From contig NZ_NIBS01000004.1 of NCBI RefSeq assembly GCF_002632465.1, positions 1-64,000 of the forward strand: 64,000 bases of DNA, in the 5' to 3' direction. The position numbers were made by a program, and so were the translations under genes. This document shows, one piece after another, positions 56,007 to 64,000 of this stretch; within the stretch, counting starts at the first letter, position 1; each line of letters starts with the position of its first letter. The notes under the pieces are model-generated. The model made no database searches. It had not been told where the DNA came from and was given only the letters and a program-made list of their open reading frames with translations. The DNA is from Xenorhabdus budapestensis (GTDB taxonomy: Bacteria > Pseudomonadota > Gammaproteobacteria > Enterobacterales > Enterobacteriaceae).

Positions 56007-58649
56007 CTATTGATTATCATCCGAAAACTGGAATTGAAGTTCCCCTTGTTCGAGTGATACTTGTAATCGGTTATATTGTTCATCCTGAGCACTGGCAGAG
56101 AGCAGCCGTTGACTGATTTGTGGCAATATGGTGTTAGTCAAGATAGCATCAACCGTACGACCACCTGATTCAACCTCAGTACAACGGCTGACAATATTTT
56201 CAATCATAGCGTCATCAAATATTGCAGCAATGCCATGGTTCTCCAGTAAACGTTTTTGAATTCGCCCTAATTGTAAGTGGACAATATTAGTCATCACTTC
56301 GTCATTCAATGAATAGTAGGGAATAACCAATAAACGTCCCAATAAAGCTGCTGGGAATGTGTCTAATAATGGCTTACGTAATGCAGAACTGAGCTGTTCC
56401 GGCTCTGGTACGCTATTATCTTGTTGGCTATGCTGGCGGCATAATGAACTGACTAAATCGGCTCCCACATTGGATGTCAGGATAATAATGGTATTACGAA
56501 AATCAATGTGTCGGCCTTCACCATCTTCCATCCAGCCTTTGTCGAATACCTGAAAGAAAATCTCATGAACATCAGGATGTGCTTTTTCGATTTCATCTAA
56601 CAATACAACACTGTAAGGACGGCGGCGAACAGCTTCGGTTAATACACCTCCTTCACCATAGCCAACATAGCCGGGAGGTGCGCCCTTCAATGTTGATACG
56701 GTGTGTGCTTCCTGAAATTCACTCATATTGATGGTAATGAGATTTTGCTCGCCACCATATAGTGTTTCAGCCAGAGCGAGTGCTGTTTCCGTTTTACCCA
56801 CACCAGAAGGGCCACATAATAGAAAGACACCAACCGGTTTATTGGGATCATCTAATTTCGCCCGTGAAGTACGTACCCGTTTTGCGATTATTTCCAATGC
56901 GTGGTACTGACCAATCACCCGCTGACTGAGTGTATCAGCCAACTGCAATACGGCTTCGATTTCATCTTTCATCATGCGGCTTAGCGGGATGCCGGTCCAA
57001 TCTGACACAACAGCGGAAACAACGTTACTGTCTACTGCCGAAAAAATGAGAGGCTCTTCCCCCTGTAAAGTTTCCAATTGTTGTTGCAGATCAGTTAATT
57101 CAGTATGGAGAGTAGCGGTATCATTATTTTGGTCTTCATTTAATTGGATGCGTAATTGAATAATTTTCTCTGTTAGAGAAAGTTCTTGTTGCCAGCGTGC
57201 TTCTAGCTGCTCTTTTTGTTCTGCCAGAGTGGCGAGTTGATTGAGGATATTTTCTGCTCGCTGCGAGTCACCCATACCGACTTTTGCTTCTCGCTCCACA
57301 ATTTCCAGCTCAACATTCAGTGCATCTATCTGATGGCGGCAGTTTTCTAGCTGAGGAGGCTCAGCATGTTGGCTGACAGCAACTCTGGCACAGGCTGTGT
57401 CCAGTAATGCGATGGCTTTATCCGGTAACTGACGGGCAGGGATGTAGCGGTGGGAGAGGTGCACTGCGGCTTCTACTGCCTCATCTAATAAAAGAATACG
57501 GTGGTGTTTTTCCAGTGTATTGACCAGACTACGCAGCATTATCAGAGCTTTGGTTTCGTCAGGTTCATGAACCTGCACAACCTGAAAACGACGAGTCAAG
57601 GCAGGATCTTTTTCGATATATTTTTTGTATTCTGACCAGGTTGTAGCACCAAGCGTACGTAGTTGACCTCTCGCTAAGGCTGGTTTTAATAAATTGGCAG
57701 CATCACCAGTTCCTTGCTGTCCACCGGCACCAATCAAAGTATGGATTTCATCAATAAACAAAATGATGGGAGTTGGACTGGATTGCACTTCTTCAATCAC
57801 TTTTCGCAGACGGGATTCGAATTCTCCTTTGATACCTGCTCCTGCTTGTAACATGCCAATATCTAACAACCAAAGCTGAACATTTCGTAAAGGAGGGGGA
57901 ACTTCGTCTGCGGCAATCCTCAGTGCTAATCCTTCAATTACCGCAGTCTTACCGACACCAGCTTCACCTGTCAGTAATGGGTTATTTTGACGACGGCGCA
58001 TCAGAATATCAATGATCTGGCGGATTTCTTCATCACGCCCAGACACAGGGTCAATCTCGCCATTACGGGCCCGCGCCGTCAATTCCTGACCATATTGTTG
58101 TAGCGCTGAGCCTGTTGCAGTTTGTGCTGTTGCCCCTTGTGTACCTGTTGATGATGCTGTGATCTCCTGAGCTTCATCACTGCCGTCGAATATTGCGTGA
58201 AAATTATCGATCAGGACATCTGTATTAATGCGATCAAACAGGGGAGAAATGGCTTTCAGCGCATTGCGTAGATTGAACGTTTTCAATATGCCTATCAGTA
58301 AATGGGCACTGCGAATTTGATCAACCCCGAATTTCAGTGAACCGTAAACCCAAGCCCGTTCAACGGCACTGTCAATATGTTCTGAGAGGTCAGAAATGGC
58401 GCTGGCACCACGTGGCAGGCGATCCAGTGCTGTAACAATGTCTTTGGTCAACGCAGATTCATCCAGACCGAAGTGATGGAGAAGTTTCTGTAAATCACAG
58501 TTTTGTTGCTGCATGATTTGGTGTAGCCAATGCACTAACTCAACATAAGGATTACCACGCAACTTACAAAAAGCAGTGGCACCTTCTAACGATGTGAATA
58601 ATGTGCGGTTAAGCTTACCAAATAGTACGGAGCGGCTGATTTCTGACAT
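56007..58649 (-). CDS. clpV: ClpV/TssH, T6SS sheath-recycling AAA+ ATPase
   Basis: An 880-residue ClpB-like unfoldase that disassembles the contracted TssB-TssC sheath for reuse. It has a Clp N-domain, a first AAA+ module with Walker A GEAGVGKT (about 228) and DEIHTLIGAGG, a middle coiled-coil region (about 410-520), and a second AAA+ module with Walker A GPSGVGKT (about 613) and LLDEIEKAHPDV. Context between TssG and a kinase places it in a T6SS rather than as general ClpB. Confidence 0.95.
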   Translation of the reverse strand: MSEISRSVLFGKLNRTLFTSLEGATAFCKLRGNPYVELVHWLHQIMQQQNCDLQKLLHHFGLDESALTKDIVTALDRLPRGASAISDLSEHIDSAVERAWVYGSLKFGVDQIRSAHLLIGILKTFNLRNALKAISPLFDRINTDVLIDNFHAIFDGSDEAQEITASSTGTQGATAQTATGSALQQYGQELTARARNGEIDPVSGRDEEIRQIIDILMRRRQNNPLLTGEAGVGKTAVIEGLALRIAADEVPPPLRNVQLWLLDIGMLQAGAGIKGEFESRLRKVIEEVQSSPTPIILFIDEIHTLIGAGGQQGTGDAANLLKPALARGQLRTLGATTWSEYKKYIEKDPALTRRFQVVQVHEPDETKALIMLRSLVNTLEKHHRILLLDEAVEAAVHLSHRYIPARQLPDKAIALLDTACARVAVSQHAEPPQLENCRHQIDALNVELEIVEREAKVGMGDSQRAENILNQLATLAEQKEQLEARWQQELSLTEKIIQLRIQLNEDQNNDTATLHTELTDLQQQLETLQGEEPLIFSAVDSNVVSAVVSDWTGIPLSRMMKDEIEAVLQLADTLSQRVIGQYHALEIIAKRVRTSRAKLDDPNKPVGVFLLCGPSGVGKTETALALAETLYGGEQNLITINMSEFQEAHTVSTLKGAPPGYVGYGEGGVLTEAVRRRPYSVVLLDEIEKAHPDVHEIFFQVFDKGWMEDGEGRHIDFRNTIIILTSNVGADLVSSLCRQHSQQDNSVPEPEQLSSALRKPLLDTFPAALLGRLLVIPYYSLNDEVMTNIVHLQLGRIQKRLLENHGIAAIFDDAMIENIVSRCTEVESGGRTVDAILTNTILPQISQRLLSASAQDEQYNRLQVSLEQGELQFQFSDDNQ

Positions 58650-58741
58650 AGCGTGTAATCCGTGATGTTATTACTGACAGTGTTTTGTAGAGAGTGATTA
58701 TATTGTTGTTTAGTGAAATTGTTGTTTGTTGAAATTGTTAT

Positions 58742-59788
58742 TCAGTGAAATTCTGGATTATAGATTAAGTCACCACAATGGGATTTCTGTTCAATGTTGC
58801 CAAGCCAGCTACTTAATCCTAATTTTACTGGCTCTGACAGATGAATACCTTTTATATCGGCTCGATTAAGTATCAGGCGGATATCCCATGCGTATTCGAT
58901 CCCAAAATATTGATATACCCAATCACGTAGTTGTAGTGACTTTGGTTGGTTTGGTAAGAACGCTTCATACTCAGCTAGGGTTAACGGGCCGAGTTCAAGG
59001 CGGAATTTATATTGAACATCATATAATGCTATTCCCAAAAAGGCCGATTCGCCCAAACGAGGCATACTGCGTCCGGCTTTTAACCGCGCCTGATCCTGAG
59101 TTTCAATTTTCAGCCATTGGGGAATATTTTGTATAACTTTTAATGGAATATTGAAGTAACTAAATAATATTTTCGCCAACCCTTCCGCACCATGCCCTTG
59201 CCGGGATAAATGGCCTGATAACGAATAGCGGGCGTGTTCACTAATTGAATCTGATTGTTGTTGAGCAGGTAACCCCATACCAACCAGACAAGCAAGGTAA
59301 TGACAGAAACGTTGATTATCCTGACGATCAAGCGACACTGTTGATTGGGAATTAGCCCAGGCACGATAGAACAGCAGTATTAGCCGATGGTGAAATAAAT
59401 TGGCAAATGCGTTCAGTGTTGGGTCTTGATAGTTATATTGTCGCGCATAAGTATATTCGGTGATATGGAGTGGCAATGGCCCATTCGGGCCGAACAAGCC
59501 AAAACTGTAAATCAGTATGTCATACAGTTTTGAGTTTTCGCGTTTTTTGGCTTCAGCAATGGTAGATGGTGCGAATATCATTGATGCTTTTTGACCTAAC
59601 CGCAGCAGGTCGTATCGCGGCAATGGGGCTGAACCCAGCATATAATACTCCCCGGACTGGGCGTCTATTCGGCGCAGGGTCTGAAATAGATCGAATTGCC
59701 ACGGTGTCTGGGTTAGTTGCTGCCAAAAATTATCCGGCAGGTGACATATGCGATGTATGGAAATGGCACTTGTTTCGCTCATATTCAT
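58742..59788 (-). CDS. tssG: T6SS baseplate protein TssG
   Basis: A 348-residue TssG/VasB/ImpH protein of the baseplate wedge, which binds TssF and TssE. Recognisable blocks are PWQFDLFQTLRRIDA, FGLFGPNGPLPLHITEY and the late GLSSWLG. It is read just after tssF with a 19-base gap and ahead of clpV. The start could be Met1 or Met3; no strong ribosome site separates them. Confidence 0.93.
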   Translation of the reverse strand: MNMSETSAISIHRICHLPDNFWQQLTQTPWQFDLFQTLRRIDAQSGEYYMLGSAPLPRYDLLRLGQKASMIFAPSTIAEAKKRENSKLYDILIYSFGLFGPNGPLPLHITEYTYARQYNYQDPTLNAFANLFHHRLILLFYRAWANSQSTVSLDRQDNQRFCHYLACLVGMGLPAQQQSDSISEHARYSLSGHLSRQGHGAEGLAKILFSYFNIPLKVIQNIPQWLKIETQDQARLKAGRSMPRLGESAFLGIALYDVQYKFRLELGPLTLAEYEAFLPNQPKSLQLRDWVYQYFGIEYAWDIRLILNRADIKGIHLSEPVKLGLSSWLGNIEQKSHCGDLIYNPEFH

Positions 59789-59807
59789 TTTTATCTGTAA
59801 ATACTGG

Positions 59808-61682
59808 CTATATCAGTTTCTTTTTTCCCATCCGGGCCGGCCAAAAACCGATCCTGCCACGTTGCTGGCTATAGAGAGTCATTTCAGTAAAAGAGTTCAT
59901 GGTGACCAGGCGTGAGAATAATTTTTCCAGAACACTTCCCAGTAACCAGGGGCTGTTGCCGGCAAATTCTTGCTCATCCACTTCCAGCTCAATGCTGACT
60001 CCACGGGCAAAAACGATCGGGCCGGGTTCAGGGACTCTCCGATAAATGGTTTTTAATGAACAATGGCGAATACCATTAATCTGACGGGCGATAGCTGGTT
60101 CTGAAAGATTGGCATACAGGCTGAGTAATTGCCGTAATGCCTGAGTCCCTTGCTCATCATTTTTATCCATAAAATTTAGATAGTTAAGCTGGAGGTGACT
60201 GATTAATTTCCAGGATATTGAGCCTTGTGCTAAGGCTGGGCGTGGTATGGTTGGTCTTTTAAGAAACACAATCTGGTTGATGGGGATAGAATCCAGCATA
60301 ACGAAGCTATCAAGATCTTGTTGACGCAACATTGCAGATAAATCACGGTTGGTGCACATGACATCGGCAGTCAGGAACTTGAGTTCATTCGGCCAAGGAG
60401 AATGTTGTTCATCAACAATAGAAACAAAGGATTCTGTACCGATATAACTGGTTCGGGTGCCGTAATGATGGGCATGTTCAGATAAAATGCGGGGATCACG
60501 GCGCACGGAAAAATAGGCACCGTAATTGCCTTTATCATCACTGAAAGTAGACCAGAAAGGTCTGAAAATTTGTGTTTCTCTGTGTTTAATATCTGCACCA
60601 TGCAAATGTTTTACGGAAAAGATTTCATAATCCAGAGGCCGGATATTATCGACAACTAAATGATACTCATTAGTACTTTCTTCTACCGTCACACGTTCAG
60701 TCAACTTAGGGAATAAATTAATTACGGGTGTACTATTGAGGGCTAAATAAGAGGCATCAACCAGATGCTCCAAATCCATGTCTATTTTGTCCAAAAGCAG
60801 GATCAGTTCAAATTCACTCTCTTTTTGCGTTTTTTCCAGCAGAGATTGCATGCCACTAATGCTGAAAAATTGAAAACGTGCCGGAAAAGCGAAATATTCC
60901 TGGATCTGACGATAGCCACTGAAAGTACGCGGATCGTTAGGTAACAATGACTGATCATCATCAAACCCTTCATGATGTGGAGAAATATCAGGTAAAACTT
61001 GATATTGGGGAGTATCACCAAGGGTCTGACATACTATGCCGACGCAATGTTCCATAAGCAATTCTAACAATCGTTGGGATTGAATATCCGGCCCTGAAAG
61101 AAAGAATACTAGTTTATTGAGATCCAATTCGTTGAGGAAAAATTTTCCTTTGCAGGAGAGATGAATGCGCAGCGCACTGATAGCACCGGATTGGTGAAGA
61201 TTTAAAGTTGCCAGAGGAACGTTGGCAGGGAGTTTACCCAGTTCAACTTTCTGCAAATGTAATGGTTGCAAAATAACGTCTTGTGCTGTGCTGTACTGGA
61301 ATGTGATGCCATCTTTTTTCAATGTCTGACAGTGCATGAGCGTTCCGCGTGGCACTAAAAATCCATGGCTGATATCCCCTTTACTGGTATCAGGCTGGAG
61401 TTCGACGATTGTCATTGATGGAGTAGGAGCCAGATAATTAGGGTAGAGCATCTCCAGTAATTGCTGGGAAAAATTTGGAAATTCAGCATCCATTTTCAAC
61501 TGAATACGGGAAGTTAGAAAAGCAAAACCTTCCATAAGTCGTTCAACATAAGGGTCAGCAACATCAATACCATGCATACCCAGTCGATTAGCGACTTTTG
61601 GATAACGTTCGGCAAATTCTTTGCCCATCTCACGTAAATAAACTAGCTCACGATTGTAATATTCAAGAAGTTTGCTATCCAT
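59808..61682 (-). CDS. tssF: T6SS baseplate protein TssF
   Basis: A 624-residue TssF/VasA/ImpG protein. The start MDSKLLEYYNRELVYLREMGKEFAERYPKVA is diagnostic of the family. TssF forms the wedge of the baseplate with TssG. A GAGAGGATACGG region precedes the ATG at 61682. It sits between tssE and tssG in the usual order. Confidence 0.95.
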   Translation of the reverse strand: MDSKLLEYYNRELVYLREMGKEFAERYPKVANRLGMHGIDVADPYVERLMEGFAFLTSRIQLKMDAEFPNFSQQLLEMLYPNYLAPTPSMTIVELQPDTSKGDISHGFLVPRGTLMHCQTLKKDGITFQYSTAQDVILQPLHLQKVELGKLPANVPLATLNLHQSGAISALRIHLSCKGKFFLNELDLNKLVFFLSGPDIQSQRLLELLMEHCVGIVCQTLGDTPQYQVLPDISPHHEGFDDDQSLLPNDPRTFSGYRQIQEYFAFPARFQFFSISGMQSLLEKTQKESEFELILLLDKIDMDLEHLVDASYLALNSTPVINLFPKLTERVTVEESTNEYHLVVDNIRPLDYEIFSVKHLHGADIKHRETQIFRPFWSTFSDDKGNYGAYFSVRRDPRILSEHAHHYGTRTSYIGTESFVSIVDEQHSPWPNELKFLTADVMCTNRDLSAMLRQQDLDSFVMLDSIPINQIVFLKRPTIPRPALAQGSISWKLISHLQLNYLNFMDKNDEQGTQALRQLLSLYANLSEPAIARQINGIRHCSLKTIYRRVPEPGPIVFARGVSIELEVDEQEFAGNSPWLLGSVLEKLFSRLVTMNSFTEMTLYSQQRGRIGFWPARMGKKKLI

Positions 61683-61708
61683 GTATCCGTATCCTCTCGT
61701 ATCTGTTT

Positions 61709-62263
61709 TTACCCTGCTTCTTTGATAATGAAATAACCGTTTTCCAGATCAATATCACTACGGAACAGGAATTCGAGTGGCCAGGGAACACACCACAAAA
61801 AACCTTTAATCTCAATGGATAATGTATTGTATAGGTTCAGAGAATCAGTATCGGAAACACAACTCACTTCAAGCTCATCGGCAATAATGCGTGGCTCAAA
61901 TACATGTATAGCCTTAATGATTTTATGTTGAATATCTTCCCACTCTATTTCAGACATGCGTTTACCCGCCAGGGGTTCCAGCCCAAAGTTATAAACAGAA
62001 CGGCGTATTTCCGGATACAGGGTAAGATCTTGCTCGGATTCACAGTTGATGCTATTGAGCAACCACTGTAAATCCCGCAGAACATTTTGTCGTAATGTAC
62101 TGTGTGATATCAGATAGTTGCTGATTGCCTCTTTTTTCTTATCGGGGTCGTTATCAGTGAGCCTATCCAGCAAGGAAGGCTGCATTCTGTCTCTGGCAGT
62201 GATACGCTTGGCATTACTCCGACGATGATAACCACCATGTATTAAAGTTATATTGTCATTCAT
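61709..62263 (-). CDS. tssE: T6SS baseplate protein TssE (gp25-like)
   Basis: A small baseplate protein similar to phage T4 gp25, linking the baseplate to the sheath. The start at 62263 (MNDNITLIHGGYHRR) gives 184 residues and follows an AGG-containing site; the open frame continues 11 codons to a TTG. The C-terminal gp25 fold includes the SVYNFGLEPLAGKRMSEIEWEDI block. It precedes tssF by 26 bases. Confidence 0.92.
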   Translation of the reverse strand: MNDNITLIHGGYHRRSNAKRITARDRMQPSLLDRLTDNDPDKKKEAISNYLISHSTLRQNVLRDLQWLLNSINCESEQDLTLYPEIRRSVYNFGLEPLAGKRMSEIEWEDIQHKIIKAIHVFEPRIIADELEVSCVSDTDSLNLYNTLSIEIKGFLWCVPWPLEFLFRSDIDLENGYFIIKEAG

Positions 62264-62338
62264 GGAGTACCTATTGGTCGTAGTGATAATGGGCAATAGG
62301 GGAAAGATTGCTGAGGCAATGAACTATTTTTAATTTGC

Positions 62339-64000
62339 CTATTTTTTTAGTTTACTTTGAGAACTTTTATATTTATTGACCTCTTTTTCATAGGCTTGCA
62401 GGAAGTTTTCACCAAACAGAACTGAATTTTGCTCAAATTCATTGGCTGTTTTTTGATAGTATTTGGTGAGAAATTCCCACAATGATGTTTTGTAGGTTGA
62501 CGACAAAGACAAACGCGGCATGCCGCCTTCATCCTGTGCTTTCTGCTCAAGATTTCCGGGATGGAAGAGTTGCAGGATATCTCTCGTAATGGCACGTACT
62601 CCTGCAATCATTCCTAATTGGTGTGCTTGTAATTCAATTAAAATATCGCGGGTTGCCTGCTCAATAGGCATAAATCCAGGCATATGATCACCAAACATCT
62701 GCACTAAAACAGATTGACCAGAAGGTAATAGCTTAAATGGATTATTGGCATCCAATAGCATTTGAGTCATATCCGCATCAGCTTCCCGTTTCAGCATCGT
62801 GCGTGAAGTATTGAGTGCGACGACCCCTTGAGATAACTGGCTGATAAACAGACCTAATTGATACATGCGGTGTTCATCAAATTGTGGTTGGTGAAGATTT
62901 TTGAGTCCCATTCCCTCTAATAGAGATGCCAGTAATTTCCCCTCCAGTTTGATCCCGTCTGTTTGATGGTTAGCGGAACTATAGCTTATTGGATCAATAC
63001 CAAGCCGTTCATAAGCATGATTGTCATGAGTGATGTGAAGGGAATTATTAGCATTACTCACTTGGTGCTTAATATGAGTCTGGTGATTAGCGCTAGCCTG
63101 ATAATCAGGATATTCATTTGAAGGAACAGGGGGAAAAGGAGGAAAAATATTTTCTTTTGTTTTGGCTTCTTCTATACCTGTATAATTTTTGGCTAAATCT
63201 TTACTGAGTTCCTTAGATATCTCTTCTGTTGTGAAGAGTGAAGGTAAAGAAGGTGGCTGAGCAATGGATTGTTTATCCTGAGCAGATATGGGCTGTGATA
63301 CAGGAGCAAACTGAGAATCGGAAATTTTTGGGTTATCAGGTGATGTTAGTGGTACGGCATTATCTAACATCAAGTTTAGCGGGTCGTCAATTTCCTGGTC
63401 ATCGTACTGGAATAATGTTGTGGGTGTATTGTTATTCAGAATATCTTCCTGTTGGAAGAGGGCATCTGAGTGGAACATAGTCACGGGATCGGTCGCCCGT
63501 AATTGAAGTGTCTCTAAATCGGTTGTGTTTTCAATTTGTGCCAATGGATCAATTGGGTTACGTTCGTCGTTTTCCTGTTGTTGGGATTTGAGTAGTGGGT
63601 TATTGTCATTCCCCTCTGATGTTGCCTGATATCTGTTAGGGGAGGACGAAGTATCGGGGGCAGTGAAAATTTGTTCCAGACCATCCCAGATCTCATTGGG
63701 AATGCCTGAGCAGTTGGTAGCCGATTGGGATTCCGTATTGATAACCCGGGTAGTTGCTTGCGGAGGCGCACTTTTATTGATATCAACTGCCTGAATCTGA
63801 TAGTCGCCAATATTCAATACATCACCATCGCGGATTTCAACCTGGCGATCCGGAGCCAATGGTATTGTGTTTAGTAACAGCTCAGATGCAGAGCCACGAT
63901 TGGTAATCCTACACTCACCATCAGCAGAAATAGAAACGACGGCCTGAAGCCGGGCAATAGCCTGTTCTTCATCGGGTAAAATCCAGTTATTGTCTTTGCT
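62339..64000 (-). CDS. T6SS FHA-domain protein (TagH/VasC/ImpI-like), 5' end outside the window
   Basis: The frame is open to the window edge at 64000, so the first codons are missing; 553 residues are seen. The N-terminal part is an FHA phosphothreonine-binding domain (ITNRGSASELLLN and IRDGDVLNIGDYQIQ). A long low-complexity region of about 270 residues rich in Gln, Asn, Ser and Pro follows, then a C-terminal ImpI/VasC domain (GLKNLHQPQFDEHRMYQLGLF and later SLWEFLTKYYQKT). Such proteins are targets of the PpkA-type kinase that regulates T6SS after translation. Confidence 0.88.
   Translation of the reverse strand, partial: SKDNNWILPDEEQAIARLQAVVSISADGECRITNRGSASELLLNTIPLAPDRQVEIRDGDVLNIGDYQIQAVDINKSAPPQATTRVINTESQSATNCSGIPNEIWDGLEQIFTAPDTSSSPNRYQATSEGNDNNPLLKSQQQENDERNPIDPLAQIENTTDLETLQLRATDPVTMFHSDALFQQEDILNNNTPTTLFQYDDQEIDDPLNLMLDNAVPLTSPDNPKISDSQFAPVSQPISAQDKQSIAQPPSLPSLFTTEEISKELSKDLAKNYTGIEEAKTKENIFPPFPPVPSNEYPDYQASANHQTHIKHQVSNANNSLHITHDNHAYERLGIDPISYSSANHQTDGIKLEGKLLASLLEGMGLKNLHQPQFDEHRMYQLGLFISQLSQGVVALNTSRTMLKREADADMTQMLLDANNPFKLLPSGQSVLVQMFGDHMPGFMPIEQATRDILIELQAHQLGMIAGVRAITRDILQLFHPGNLEQKAQDEGGMPRLSLSSTYKTSLWEFLTKYYQKTANEFEQNSVLFGENFLQAYEKEVNKYKSSQSKLKK

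Noticed and set aside
1-64000. CRISPR arrays, tRNA or rRNA genes, prophage
   Set aside because: No regularly spaced repeats, cloverleaf sequences, rRNA segments or phage structural genes were recognised. The T6SS genes are phage-like only by homology.

Overview
The window looks like chromosome of a gammaproteobacterium in Enterobacterales, most likely Photorhabdus or a close relative in the Morganellaceae. The evidence is an enterobacterial core gene order (sodB, grxD, rnt, gloA, slyA, slyB, anmK, pdxH, tyrS, pdxY; then fabI, sapFDCBA, pspF/pspABC, ycjXF, tyrR), AT-rich intergenic DNA, a yersiniabactin-type siderophore locus and a type VI secretion cluster. The genus is an inference from layout, not from a database match.

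Region 1 (1-9563) is housekeeping: iron superoxide dismutase, monothiol glutaredoxin, RNase T, glyoxalase I, a small DUF1289 protein, the regulator SlyA (TTG start), lipoprotein SlyB, anhydro-MurNAc kinase, PNP oxidase, tyrosyl-tRNA synthetase and pyridoxal kinase. A short broken IS5-family transposase remnant (9583-9751) follows pdxY and sits at the edge of the next region.

Region 2 (about 9837-40911) is a siderophore island of about 31 kb between pdxY and fabI. A divergent AraC-family regulator (YbtA-like) faces one long minus-strand operon: outer-membrane receptor, YbtX-like MFS protein, two YbtP/YbtQ-like ABC proteins, HMWP2-like NRPS, a giant HMWP1-like PKS/NRPS, thiazolinyl imide reductase, type II thioesterase, and a fused salicyl-AMP ligase/salicylate synthase. 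Genes overlap or nearly abut, and a Fur-box-like site lies in the 286-base divergent intergenic region. Three things differ from textbook yersiniabactin. The HMWP1-like protein has an extra Cy-A(Cys)-PCP module before its thioesterase. Its PKS module lacks the C-methyltransferase. The ligase and salicylate synthase are one polypeptide. The product should therefore contain four cysteine-derived units and lack the gem-dimethyl group, so it is probably not yersiniabactin itself.

Region 3 (41203-54885) is core again: fabI, the sap peptide-uptake operon, the phage-shock genes with a sigma-54 promoter, ycjXF and tyrR with two TyrR-box-like operators. Between sapA and pspF lies a clear RyhB small RNA gene, with its own Fur box and terminator, missed by ORF-based annotation. 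Its core is complementary to the sodB start region at the other end of the window. Iron control thus links sodB, the siderophore operon and ryhB.

Region 4 (54988-64000) is part of a type VI secretion cluster on the minus strand, read in the order FHA protein (cut by the window end), TssE, TssF, TssG, ClpV and a short soluble Ser/Thr kinase.
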